64,000 bases of DNA from assembly GCF_900119185.1 (NCBI RefSeq), contig NZ_FPJE01000010.1, positions 62,001 through 126,000 of the forward strand, read 5' to 3'. The position numbers were made by a program, and so were the translations under genes. Of the stretch, positions 8,238-17,063 are shown in pieces (the first letter of the stretch is position 1; each line of letters starts with the position of its first letter). This stretch comes from Sinomicrobium oceani. Its GTDB lineage: Bacteria > Bacteroidota > Bacteroidia > Flavobacteriales > Flavobacteriaceae. Under the pieces are notes generated by a model that worked only from the letters and a program-made list of their open reading frames with translations, was not told where the DNA came from and made no database searches.

Positions 8238-11200
8238 ATGGAAAAAAATATATCCACAAAAGTGTGTGGATTTTTGCGACGTCATAAGCTACTAATCTTT
8301 CGAATTATGAAAAGGTCTCAGTTTATCTTACTGATTCTGTTTAGCATTTCAACTTTTGGATTTTCCCAGAAGGTGACGATCAAAATGGGAAAAGTTACAC
8401 TCTCCAATGCCCTGAAAAAAATCAGTAACCAGACCAATCTGGATTTCTTCTACAATGCAGAGATGTTCGATATGAAACGTGTGGTCGATGTAGATTTTGA
8501 AGATGTGGATGTCATAACTGTTGTCAGGCGTATTGTGGGTAACAAATATGTCGTGGAATTTCAGGGAGACGATGTCCTGCTTATTATCCCTAAAGAAGAA
8601 GCCGGGCAGCAGAAAATTGTGGTCCGGGGAGAAGTTGTGGATGAAAACGGGGTGGGATTACCCGGGGTAACTGTTGTTGAAGAACAGGCCAGAACAGGAG
8701 CCACGACAGATTTTGACGGAAATTACCAGATCCGGGTCTCTCCCGATGCCGTATTGACTTTCAGTTATATGGGATATATCACGCAGAAAATTCCTGTAGC
8801 GGGGAAAAGCGATATTTCCGTACAGATGAAGCCCGATATCTCCGAACTTTCGGAGGTTGTTGTTACGGGATATCAGAATATTCAGAAAAAACTGTTTACC
8901 GGGGCTTCTTCAACGGTAAAACCGGTAGATATTCAGCAGGCAGGAGTGCCTGAAGTTTCCCGGATGCTCGAAGGTAAAGTAGCGGGTGTTTCCGTACAAA
9001 ACGTTTCCGGAACTTTCGGTACCGGTCCTAAAATTACCATTCGTGGGGCCTCTTCGATCTACGGAGAAACCCGGCCGCTATGGGTGGTAGACGGAGTGGT
9101 ACTGGAAAACGTAGTTAATATTACAGCAGACCAGCTTTCTTCCGGAAATGCCAATACGGTGATAGCCTCCTCGATTGCAGGACTTAATGCAGAAGACATT
9201 GCATCGATAGAAGTGCTCAAAGATGCATCGGCCACTTCACTCTACGGTGCAAGGGCAATGAACGGGGTCGTTGTGGTAACGACAAAAAGCGGTAAAAGAG
9301 GAAAGCTTTCCGTTAATTATTCCGGACAGTTTGCTTTAAATCTAAAACCTACCTATAACAGCTATAATATCATGAACTCCCAGGATCAGGTCGCGGTGTT
9401 CAGAGAAATGGATACCAAGGGGAACCTGAATATAACCGATGTCGCCAACCGACGAAACGGGGGTATTTATAACCTGTATTACAATGCGCTCGGAACCTTG
9501 AACAGTGACGGATCTTTTGTCTATGAGAATACCCCGGAAGGGAAGGCTAAATTTTTACAGAAATACGAGTTGATCAATACCGACTGGTTCGATGAGCTTT
9601 TCAACCTTTCCCAGACACAGACCCATTCCCTCAGCCTCTCCAGTGGTAACGAGAAATCACAGGTGTATGCATCGACGAGTTATTACCATGACCCGGGCTG
9701 GAGTAAGGCGAACAATACGAGAAGGGTAACGGCAAATATCAATACCAATTTCAAGCTCAGTGATAAAGTCCAGTTCGGGGCACTTTCGAACCTCTCTCTC
9801 AGAAAGCAAAAGTTACCGGGAACATTTTCACGTACGACCGATGTCGTCAACGGCCAGTTCGAAAGGGATTTTGATATCAACCCTTTCAGTTACGCACTCA
9901 ATACCAGCCGGGCATCGAGACCTTATAACGACCATGGGGAATATGAGAATTACAGGATGAACTGGACCGATTTTAATATTCTCAGGGAGCTGGATAACAA
10001 CTACATCGATATGGATGTACTTGATGCCAAGTTACAGCTCAAATTTAATTACAAAATCATGGACGGCCTGGAGTGGACCTCTATAGGTAACATGCGGTAT
10101 GTAAAAACTTCACAGAAGCATATTATCACTGAAGATTCCAATGCGGCCAATGCTTATCGGGCTGCTGATAATGCTACGGTAAGAGAGGCTAATGTATTCC
10201 TTTTTGACGATCCGGATTATCCCAATCAGATGCCTAAGGTCGTACTGCCTTACGGGGGCTTTTACAACAGGAACGATATCGATCTCGAAAGCTATTATTT
10301 CCGGAACACCCTCAATTACGAAAAGACTTTTGATAATATTCACGATCTGAATGTTTTCGGAGGGCAGGAACTGCGTTTCATTAATCGCGATTTCTCGGGT
10401 TTCGAAGGCGTGGGCATACAATACAACAAGGGTAACTCCGTATATGTTGATCCCGATTTTTATAAATTCCGTTCCCTGACCAGCTCCAAACCTTTCAGTG
10501 TCAGTGAAGAAAGGGAACGTTTTCTCTCATATTTCGCGAGGGTAAACTATGCTTACCACAGTAAATATATCGTAACACTTACCGGGCGGTACGATGGAAG
10601 TAACAAGCTGGGAAATTCGAGGGATGCCCGTTGGCTTCCTACCTGGAATGTTGGTGGTGCATGGGACCTTAAACAGGAAAATTTTCTTTCGGAAGCCGAT
10701 TTTCTTTCCCGTTTAAAACTCAGGGCTACTTACGGTCTTACCGCCAACCTGGGAGTTGCGGAAAATGCACTGGCTATTTACATGTCCAGTACAACAACAA
10801 GGAGAGATGCCAACCGGGTAGAAAACCAGATCTATATAGATGCGCTCGAAAACAGTGAACTGACATGGGAAAAACAACATGAACTGAACCTCGGTCTCGA
10901 TCTGGGCTTCCTCGATAATAAGATCACGCTTAATACCGATGTGTATTTCCGGAAAGGTTTTGATCTTATCGACTACGTACAAACTTCTGGGATAGGAGGA
11001 CAATTTACAAAGGCGGCAAACTTTGCCGATATGTCTACGAAAGGTGTAGAACTCACCTTGAACTCCCAGAATATTTATACACAGGATTTTAAATGGACTA
11101 CCAATTTTACACTGGGGTACTACGACCAGGAAATCACACGTCTGGAAAATTCTCCAAGGGTGGTAGACCTCGTACTCAGCGGAGGAGGTGCATACATAGG

Positions 11201-11867
11201 AGGACCCCAGAGAGGATTATATTCTATCCCTTTTGCCGGACTCAGCGAAGAGGGGATACCTACTTTCTATGATGAGAAAGGAGAAGTGACCAGTAGTGTT
11301 AATTTTCAGTCTACAGATGTGGATTTTCTTAAATATGAAGGGCGGGTAGATCCGAACCTTACTATGGGACTGACCAACCGTTTTCGCTACAAGAATTTCG
11401 AACTGGATTTTTTCCTGTCTTACCAGGGAGGTAACGTAATCCGTCTGGATCCTGCATTTTCGGCTTCCTACAGCGATCTGAGCGTATTTACCGAAGAGTT
11501 TAAGAACAGGTGGCTTATTCCCGGTGACGAAAACAAGACCAATGTTCCGGTAATCCTGTCACAAAGGCAACTAAATGAAGATTCCGGCCTTGGGGTAACC
11601 TACAACAACTATAACTATTCGACAGAACGGGTGGCCAAAGGGGATTTCCTTCGTTTAAAAACGGTAGGATTTACCTATTATTTCGAGGATAACCTTCTTA
11701 GTAATCTTGGGCTGTCCAACCTCTCCATGCAACTGCAGTCCGTGAATCCCTGGCTGATCTTTTCCGATAAAAAATTGCACGGACAGGATCCGGAATTCTT
11801 TCGTGCCGGTGGGGTAGCATACCCTATTACCAAGATAATTACGTATACCCTCAGAGTAGGATTTTAA
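8238..11867 (+). CDS. SusC/RagA-family TonB-dependent receptor with N-terminal STN signalling domain
   Basis: A 1209-residue outer-membrane transporter. A basic N-terminal extension (residues 1-23) precedes a second Met at 24 (8307) that starts the hydrophobic leader MKRSQFILLILFSISTFG. Such extensions are common in STN-type SusC proteins, so I kept the upstream ATG. Domains: STN (about 53-117, VTLSNALKKISNQTNLDFFY), carboxypeptidase-regulatory-like (about 129-200, GVGLPGVTVVEEQARTGATT), a TonB-box-like SELSEVVVTGY at 202-212, plug (about 215-340, with LKDASATSLYGARAMNGVVV), then a barrel ending in YTLRVGF. The STN domain, with sigma factor and FecR directly upstream, marks it as a transducing receptor that induces its own operon. 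Its SusD begins 11 bases after the stop. Peptide-related substrates are suggested by the downstream metallohydrolase, not by this sequence. Confidence 0.96.
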   Translation: MEKNISTKVCGFLRRHKLLIFRIMKRSQFILLILFSISTFGFSQKVTIKMGKVTLSNALKKISNQTNLDFFYNAEMFDMKRVVDVDFEDVDVITVVRRIVGNKYVVEFQGDDVLLIIPKEEAGQQKIVVRGEVVDENGVGLPGVTVVEEQARTGATTDFDGNYQIRVSPDAVLTFSYMGYITQKIPVAGKSDISVQMKPDISELSEVVVTGYQNIQKKLFTGASSTVKPVDIQQAGVPEVSRMLEGKVAGVSVQNVSGTFGTGPKITIRGASSIYGETRPLWVVDGVVLENVVNITADQLSSGNANTVIASSIAGLNAEDIASIEVLKDASATSLYGARAMNGVVVVTTKSGKRGKLSVNYSGQFALNLKPTYNSYNIMNSQDQVAVFREMDTKGNLNITDVANRRNGGIYNLYYNALGTLNSDGSFVYENTPEGKAKFLQKYELINTDWFDELFNLSQTQTHSLSLSSGNEKSQVYASTSYYHDPGWSKANNTRRVTANINTNFKLSDKVQFGALSNLSLRKQKLPGTFSRTTDVVNGQFERDFDINPFSYALNTSRASRPYNDHGEYENYRMNWTDFNILRELDNNYIDMDVLDAKLQLKFNYKIMDGLEWTSIGNMRYVKTSQKHIITEDSNAANAYRAADNATVREANVFLFDDPDYPNQMPKVVLPYGGFYNRNDIDLESYYFRNTLNYEKTFDNIHDLNVFGGQELRFINRDFSGFEGVGIQYNKGNSVYVDPDFYKFRSLTSSKPFSVSEERERFLSYFARVNYAYHSKYIVTLTGRYDGSNKLGNSRDARWLPTWNVGGAWDLKQENFLSEADFLSRLKLRATYGLTANLGVAENALAIYMSSTTTRRDANRVENQIYIDALENSELTWEKQHELNLGLDLGFLDNKITLNTDVYFRKGFDLIDYVQTSGIGGQFTKAANFADMSTKGVELTLNSQNIYTQDFKWTTNFTLGYYDQEITRLENSPRVVDLVLSGGGAYIGGPQRGLYSIPFAGLSEEGIPTFYDEKGEVTSSVNFQSTDVDFLKYEGRVDPNLTMGLTNRFRYKNFELDFFLSYQGGNVIRLDPAFSASYSDLSVFTEEFKNRWLIPGDENKTNVPVILSQRQLNEDSGLGVTYNNYNYSTERVAKGDFLRLKTVGFTYYFEDNLLSNLGLSNLSMQLQSVNPWLIFSDKKLHGQDPEFFRAGGVAYPITKIITYTLRVGF

Positions 11868-11878
11868 AACTGGAAACG

Positions 11879-13396
11879 ATGATGAAAAAAATATATAAAG
11901 TATTAAGTCTTTCGATAGTGCTGTCGGTATTCGGATGTGACGGCTATCTGGATGAAGTGCCCGATAACAGGACCACACTTGATTCTACGGAGAAAGTAAA
12001 GGAACTACTTGTCAATGCTTATCCGAGAGCCATGTATGTGTTCTTTACCGAATACATGAGCGATAATGCGGGAGACAAGGGAATAGTGCGTCCGGATGCC
12101 GTACAGATGTCACTGGACTCTTATTTCTGGGAAGAAAATTTTAATTATATCAACCAGGATAGTCCGCAGTATTTCTGGAACGGATGCTATTCGAACATTG
12201 CCGTAGCCAACCAGGCTCTGGAGGCGCTCGATGGGATCGAAGCAGACGAAGAAGAGGAGAAAGTTCTCCGCGCCGAGGCCAGACTTACAAGGGCTTATGC
12301 CCATTTTATGCTGGTTAGTTTATGGGGAAAAACCTATGATCCGGCTACATCCGGTTCCGATCCGGGAGTACCTCTTGTTACCGAACCCGAAACGGTAGTT
12401 TTTGCAGATTACGAACGTGCTTCTGTCCGGGAAATCTATGATTTCATAGAGAAGGAGATCGAGGAGTCAATTCCGGAAATCCGCGATGAAGCTTATGTGC
12501 CCGAGGCTATCAAATATCATTTCAATAAAGAGGCGGCAAATGCCTTTGCATGTAGGTTTTACCTCTTTAAAGGTGATTGGGAAAATGCGGAGAAATATGC
12601 CGGAAATATTATCGGGGCCAACGTAGCATCACGTCTCCGGGACTGGAACGGATATAAAGTGAACAGTACGTTCGAAGAATTAAAGGCAGATTACACCGAT
12701 CCTTCCAACCGGACCAATCTACTGGTCACCGAGTCTTTGTCCTGGTGGGGCAGACGCTACACCAATCAACGTTACGGCATTACTATTGACATCCGTGATA
12801 ATGTGCTTCAACGTCACAACCCTACCGGTGGTTCATGGGCTTACCGGGTATTCGGTTCGGTCGGTTATTACAACGTTCCGAAATTTGAGGAAAATTTCGT
12901 ACCCAACACCCCCGGGGGGAGTACCGGGAGAGGTTGGCTCGAATTCCCGCTTTTTTCTATGGAAGAAGTACTGCTCAACAGAGCTGAAGCCCGGTTGATG
13001 CAGGGTAAGAACGATGAAGCCATAGCAGATCTCAACACCTTCTATTCCAAACGTATCCTGAACTATAACGACACTCATATTGTCGATGCTCAAGGCATTA
13101 TTGACTACTACAGCGGAAATCCGGCCATTGTGGAAGAACTCGATCCGTACTACGACCTTCCTGCAGATACGAAGTATATTTTACAGGCCATTGTCGACGC
13201 CAGGCGTATAGAGTTTATCGAAGAAGGATTGCGATGGTTCGATATCAGACGTTTTCACATTCCGATCACACACCGGTACGGAGACTCCGAATACCTGCTG
13301 GAACAAACCCCGATGGAAATGCCTGGAGATTCTCCGATGCACCAGTTGCAGATCCCGCAAACGGCCATGTCCGTATTGGAAAAAAATCCGAGATAA
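11879..13396 (+). CDS. SusD/RagB-family outer membrane lipoprotein
   Basis: 505 residues. The leader MMKKIYKVLSLSIVLSVFGC places the lipidated cysteine at residue 20, and the mature start DGYLDEVPDNR is typical of SusD. RAEARLTRAYAHFMLVSLWG carries the conserved ARxxRAxxxxxL helix, and SMEEVLLNRAEARLMQGKND and RRIEFIEEGLRWFDIRRF are the C-terminal SusD signatures. It would cap the STN-type SusC encoded 11 bases upstream. An ATG-ATG tandem begins the gene; either codon gives a functional leader. The following metallohydrolase gene begins 18 bases after the stop and is probably co-transcribed. Confidence 0.96.
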   Translation: MMKKIYKVLSLSIVLSVFGCDGYLDEVPDNRTTLDSTEKVKELLVNAYPRAMYVFFTEYMSDNAGDKGIVRPDAVQMSLDSYFWEENFNYINQDSPQYFWNGCYSNIAVANQALEALDGIEADEEEEKVLRAEARLTRAYAHFMLVSLWGKTYDPATSGSDPGVPLVTEPETVVFADYERASVREIYDFIEKEIEESIPEIRDEAYVPEAIKYHFNKEAANAFACRFYLFKGDWENAEKYAGNIIGANVASRLRDWNGYKVNSTFEELKADYTDPSNRTNLLVTESLSWWGRRYTNQRYGITIDIRDNVLQRHNPTGGSWAYRVFGSVGYYNVPKFEENFVPNTPGGSTGRGWLEFPLFSMEEVLLNRAEARLMQGKNDEAIADLNTFYSKRILNYNDTHIVDAQGIIDYYSGNPAIVEELDPYYDLPADTKYILQAIVDARRIEFIEEGLRWFDIRRFHIPITHRYGDSEYLLEQTPMEMPGDSPMHQLQIPQTAMSVLEKNPR

Positions 13397-13414
13397 ACCG
13401 TAATCCCATTAATT

Positions 13415-14302
13415 ATGAAAAACAAGACAGCTATATACAAGATCACCCTGATAATGCTCAGCCTGTTCCTGTGGAGCGCCTGTGGTAATGACGATGAGAT
13501 CAAAGAAAGCAGGATAGATACCAGTACGCCCGAACTGACCGCGATGGACGTATGGATCCGGGAAAACCTCACGACACCATACAACATCAGTATCAATTAT
13601 ACTTTCGACGATAACGAACTGGATAACAGCAGATATCTCACTCCTCCGAAACTCCGGGAGGTAGAACCTTTCCTGGACGCCTTTCTGGAAGTCATGATCC
13701 GGCCTTTCGAGGAAGAAGTCGGAACCGATTTTGTCAAAGAATACTTCCCGAAATTATTCGTCCTGGTAGGGAGTTATAATTATAACAGCGACGGGTCACG
13801 ACGTTTGGGAGTTGCCGAAGGCGGAAAGAAAGTGGTATTGTATGAACTCAACTATTTTACGGAGCGTACCTCGGAAGCTTCAACTTCGGAGTTGGCCCGG
13901 GAAAGGTTTGCCCGTTATTTCCATACCATAGAGCATGAGTTCGGACATATTCTGCAACAGACAAAGGCTTATGATGCTGAAAAATTCGGATCCATTACAC
14001 CACAGTACAGGAGTACGTGGAACAATCTTGACGAGCAGGAAGCACTTAACCTCGGGTATATAACACCGTATTCTGCAAAAAATATGGACGAGGATTTTGT
14101 AGAAATTCTGGCTATGATGCTTACCAACACCGCCGAAGATTTTGAGGCCATTCTCAACTTGCCCGAAAATGACGAAGCCAGAGAGGCCCTGAGGGCTAAA
14201 CTGGAGATCATAGTAGATTATTACCGGGAGTCCTGGAATATAGATCTTTATGAGCTTCAGGAGATTATTGCCAAGAAGCGACAGGCCTATTTTGAAAAGT
14301 AG
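13415..14302 (+). CDS. Substrate import-associated zinc metallohydrolase lipoprotein (TIGR04549-like)
   Basis: 295 residues. The lipoprotein leader ends at LFLWSAC (Cys23), followed by an acidic GNDDE stretch typical of surface-exposed Bacteroidota lipoproteins. The catalytic motif HTIEHEFGHILQQ contains HEFGH at 174-178 (H174, E175, H178), the mark of the putative zinc-binding metallopeptidase family seen next to SusCD pairs. NLGYITPYSAKNMDEDFVEI downstream may carry further metal ligands. Members of this lipoprotein family occur almost only beside SusC/SusD genes, hence the family name. It probably trims or processes substrate at the outer membrane for the receptor pair upstream. The true substrate has not been established from sequence; a peptidase role is the likely reading of HExxH. 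Confidence 0.88.
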   Translation: MKNKTAIYKITLIMLSLFLWSACGNDDEIKESRIDTSTPELTAMDVWIRENLTTPYNISINYTFDDNELDNSRYLTPPKLREVEPFLDAFLEVMIRPFEEEVGTDFVKEYFPKLFVLVGSYNYNSDGSRRLGVAEGGKKVVLYELNYFTERTSEASTSELARERFARYFHTIEHEFGHILQQTKAYDAEKFGSITPQYRSTWNNLDEQEALNLGYITPYSAKNMDEDFVEILAMMLTNTAEDFEAILNLPENDEAREALRAKLEIIVDYYRESWNIDLYELQEIIAKKRQAYFEK

Positions 14303-14331
14303 TATCAACTCAAATTAAAGAATGAAATTCT

Positions 14332-15660
14332 ATGAAAAAATATAATTTTTATCCATTATTGTTTTTGTTGCTCATCCTCTGTTCGTGCAGCAATGATGAT
14401 GATACCGAAATATTTGATCTCCCGGCCGATGAGCGGATGAATACCCTCCTTCTGGAATACCGGAATACCCTGGCTGCATCACAGGACGGGTGGAAAACCA
14501 CCTTCTATCCGGATACCACATATACCGGGGGGTGGAGTTTTGTTATGAAATTCGATGAGCATTACGGTGTGGAAATGATAGGCGATGTGGTAAAAAATCC
14601 GGAAGTAGAGGAGGGGACTTATGCACTGTTAGGTTCACAGGGACCTGTACTGAGCTTTAAGTCTTACCTGCCGATTACCGAATTGTCCAATCCTTCTGCT
14701 TCACATCCGCAGGCCCGGTACGGATCTAACGAATTTGTGATTGTTGAAGAACGGGACAACGGAGATCTGGTGATGAAAAGCAAGAGAAACGATTCCCGCT
14801 TTGTTCTGAAAAAAGCTGGCGAAGAAGATTGGAAGAATATCGGGTTACACAGCGAGACTGAAAACAATTTTATAGGATCTCCTCTGAATTCCGTGTATCG
14901 TTTTTTTACGATAGGTAACCAAACAGATTCTATTGTTTATGAAATGGTTTACGATGAGTATTTCCGCCAGATGACCCTGACCAATGCCGATGATGCGGTG
15001 GTACAGTCAAAAGATAAAGGTGTGGCGTTTACCAAAGACAGTGTGTACGTGGAACCTCCTATCATGTACGACGGGGTTGCGATAGCTGCACTGTTCTATG
15101 ATAAAGATCAATCGCTTTTTATAGGTCGTAACGGGGATGTTACCGCAAAACTTTATTACAGTCCGGTACCGTATAATCTCGGTAATGATATAGCCGATAT
15201 CAATCTCACCAAAAATATGTTCAGTTACCGCGACGATACACTCGAAGATACCCCTTATACCTCACCGGGCTTTGTTCACTTATACGATGAGGTGAATGAC
15301 CTGATGCTTGGCGGGCGTATTTTATGGCGTATAGAAGTTCACTTTATGACGGAAACCGAGGGAAGAGTGAGGTATCGTTACAGCTCGGGTGATACCAACT
15401 ATTCGGCTTATCACTACTTCCGGTATCAAGCCGAAGACAACCGTATGGTCCTGACCGAGACCGGTGATGGCTGGAGTACGACAAACCAGGGGGTAATCAA
15501 TGCCCTTTCCAATCTCGATGATATATTTTTCAGTTCCAAAGGATTTTATATTAAGAAATTATCCGAAAGGTACACGTACACTAATGTTGTTTATACATTC
15601 ACCAGTGCCGAAGATCCGTCCGTGCGTTTTCCGACGTATTCGGCACTGACTACTTTCTGA
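14332..15660 (+). CDS. DUF4302-type lipoprotein
   Basis: 442 residues. The leader MKKYNFYPLLFLLLILCSC gives a lipidated cysteine at residue 19, then NDDDTE. The N-terminal segment (RMNTLLLEYRNTLAASQDGW, then TTFYPDTTYTGGWSFVMKFD) resembles DUF4302 proteins, which are usually the last gene of SusCD loci carrying the zinc metallohydrolase lipoprotein found directly upstream. No catalytic motif is visible. The body is rich in short beta strands and aromatic residues, compatible with a surface binding protein. It starts 29 bases after the metallohydrolase and is followed by a weak hairpin. A role as accessory surface ligand binder is inference from position and lipidation. Confidence 0.82.
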   Translation: MKKYNFYPLLFLLLILCSCSNDDDTEIFDLPADERMNTLLLEYRNTLAASQDGWKTTFYPDTTYTGGWSFVMKFDEHYGVEMIGDVVKNPEVEEGTYALLGSQGPVLSFKSYLPITELSNPSASHPQARYGSNEFVIVEERDNGDLVMKSKRNDSRFVLKKAGEEDWKNIGLHSETENNFIGSPLNSVYRFFTIGNQTDSIVYEMVYDEYFRQMTLTNADDAVVQSKDKGVAFTKDSVYVEPPIMYDGVAIAALFYDKDQSLFIGRNGDVTAKLYYSPVPYNLGNDIADINLTKNMFSYRDDTLEDTPYTSPGFVHLYDEVNDLMLGGRILWRIEVHFMTETEGRVRYRYSSGDTNYSAYHYFRYQAEDNRMVLTETGDGWSTTNQGVINALSNLDDIFFSSKGFYIKKLSERYTYTNVVYTFTSAEDPSVRFPTYSALTTF

Positions 15661-15687
15661 GAATAATTGTCATTGTTTTCAGAGCTG

Positions 15688-15720
15688 AAAAGGTCTGCTG
15701 TTCTCCGGGCCTTTTCTTTT
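15688..15720 (+). terminator. Weak terminator-like hairpin after the sigma-regulated operon
   Basis: AAAAGGTC (15688-15695) pairs with GGCCTTTT (15708-15715), one pair being G-T, around a 12-base loop. A broken T-rich run follows. It is the only terminator-like structure before the MBL-fold gene. Confidence 0.45.
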
Positions 15721-15832
15721 ATCCCTTATCATTACGGAATTTGCAAAAAGACCTCCCGGAAAATTCATAGCAAAGAAAAATTGATATAAAAATAAGACCG
15801 GATATGAATAAAAGAGGATACCGTCGTATATT

Positions 15833-16990
15833 GTGTCGTACAATGCAGACCAGGTGAAACCATTTTTTAAGCTTTTCCGACGTATTATGCTCATTTTTAT
15901 TTCTGTAGTGATCCTACTTGCAGCTTTTGTATTTATCTACATACAGCATCCTAAATTTGGTAAGGCACCCTCGGGAGCAAGACTCGAACGGATGAAACAA
16001 TCCCCCAATTATAAAGACGGGGTTTTTGAAAACCGGACATTTACCCCCACACTTACGGAGGGATATTCCTTTGCAGGAGTGCTGTACGATTTTCTGTTCG
16101 GAAAAAAGCCGGGTGGTACACCGGAGGATAGTATTCCTTCCGTAAAAACCGATCTGAAAGCCTTGCCGTCTGATCGTAACGTACTGGTCTGGTTCGGACA
16201 TTCGTCCTATTTTTTACAGGCAGATGGTTTGAAAATACTGGTCGATCCGGTGTTCAGTGGGAATGCGTCTCCTGTCCCCGGGTCTACAAAGGCTTTTAAA
16301 GGATCGGATGCCTATACCGTATCCGATATGCCCGAACTGGACTATCTGCTCATCACACACGACCATTACGATCATCTCGACTACGAAACCATAAGCCTAC
16401 TGAAATCCAAAGTAAAAAAAGTGATATGTGGTCTCGGTGTGGGATCGCACTTCGATCACTGGGGGTATGATAGCGGTATCGTGAAGGAAATGGATTGGGA
16501 CGAGAGCTCGGAGCTTGCTCCAGGAATCCGGTTGCATACCCTGACGGCAAGACACTTTTCCGGCCGTAGCTTTAAGAGGAACACGACCTTATGGCTATCG
16601 TATATGCTCGAGACTCCGAAAAGAAAAATATTTATGGGAGGAGACAGCGGTTACGATACACATTTTGCGGCTATAGGGGAACGCTTCGGGCCAATAGACC
16701 TGGCTATACTCGAAAACGGGCAGTACAATATAGCCTGGCATGCCATACATTGTCTGCCCGAAGAAACGATAAAGGCAGCAGCCGAACTGAAAACCAAAAG
16801 GCTGATGCCTGTACATTCGTCCAAGTTTTCCCTGGCACTTCATCCCTGGGACGAACCACTGGAGGAAGTTTCGGAGCTTAACCGCAAAGCTCCGCACCAT
16901 GTTTCTATGGTAACCCCGATGATTGGTGAAATTGTGGAACTGGATGACGAAAACCAGGTGTTCCGGGAGTGGTGGAAAGATATTAGGTAG
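15833..16990 (+). CDS. Membrane-anchored MBL-fold metallohydrolase (UlaG/NAPE-PLD-like)
   Basis: Up to 385 residues. A single N-terminal membrane helix (IMLIFISVVILLAAFVFIYI) anchors a metallo-beta-lactamase fold. The metal motif THDHYDHLD gives H176, H178, D180 and H181 (numbered from GTG 15833). Further ligand regions are LTARHFSGR, FMGGDSGYD and MPVHSSKFSLALHPWDEP. The arrangement WFGHSSYFLQADGLKILVDP matches the lactonase/N-acyl-phosphatidylethanolamine phospholipase-like branch, which acts on phosphodiester or lactone bonds. The start is unclear: candidates are GTG 15833, GTG 15854 or ATG 15887, and only the last would begin directly at the membrane helix. It stands alone between two terminators. 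Fold is certain; substrate is not. Confidence 0.87.
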   Translation: MSYNADQVKPFFKLFRRIMLIFISVVILLAAFVFIYIQHPKFGKAPSGARLERMKQSPNYKDGVFENRTFTPTLTEGYSFAGVLYDFLFGKKPGGTPEDSIPSVKTDLKALPSDRNVLVWFGHSSYFLQADGLKILVDPVFSGNASPVPGSTKAFKGSDAYTVSDMPELDYLLITHDHYDHLDYETISLLKSKVKKVICGLGVGSHFDHWGYDSGIVKEMDWDESSELAPGIRLHTLTARHFSGRSFKRNTTLWLSYMLETPKRKIFMGGDSGYDTHFAAIGERFGPIDLAILENGQYNIAWHAIHCLPEETIKAAAELKTKRLMPVHSSKFSLALHPWDEPLEEVSELNRKAPHHVSMVTPMIGEIVELDDENQVFREWWKDIR

Positions 16991-16996
16991 GATATA

Positions 16997-17034
16997 AAAA
17001 ACCTCCGGATGCGTTAAGATATCCGGAGGTTTTT
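16997..17034. terminator. Bidirectional rho-independent terminator
   Basis: ACCTCCGGAT (17001-17010) pairs perfectly with ATCCGGAGGT (17021-17030), extended by AAAA/TTTT. T-runs on both strands make it suitable to end the MBL-fold gene (plus) and the nrdBA operon (minus), which converge here. Confidence 0.93.
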
Positions 17035-17063
17035 GTTTTTTATTATTAGACCGTAAAAAGCTG

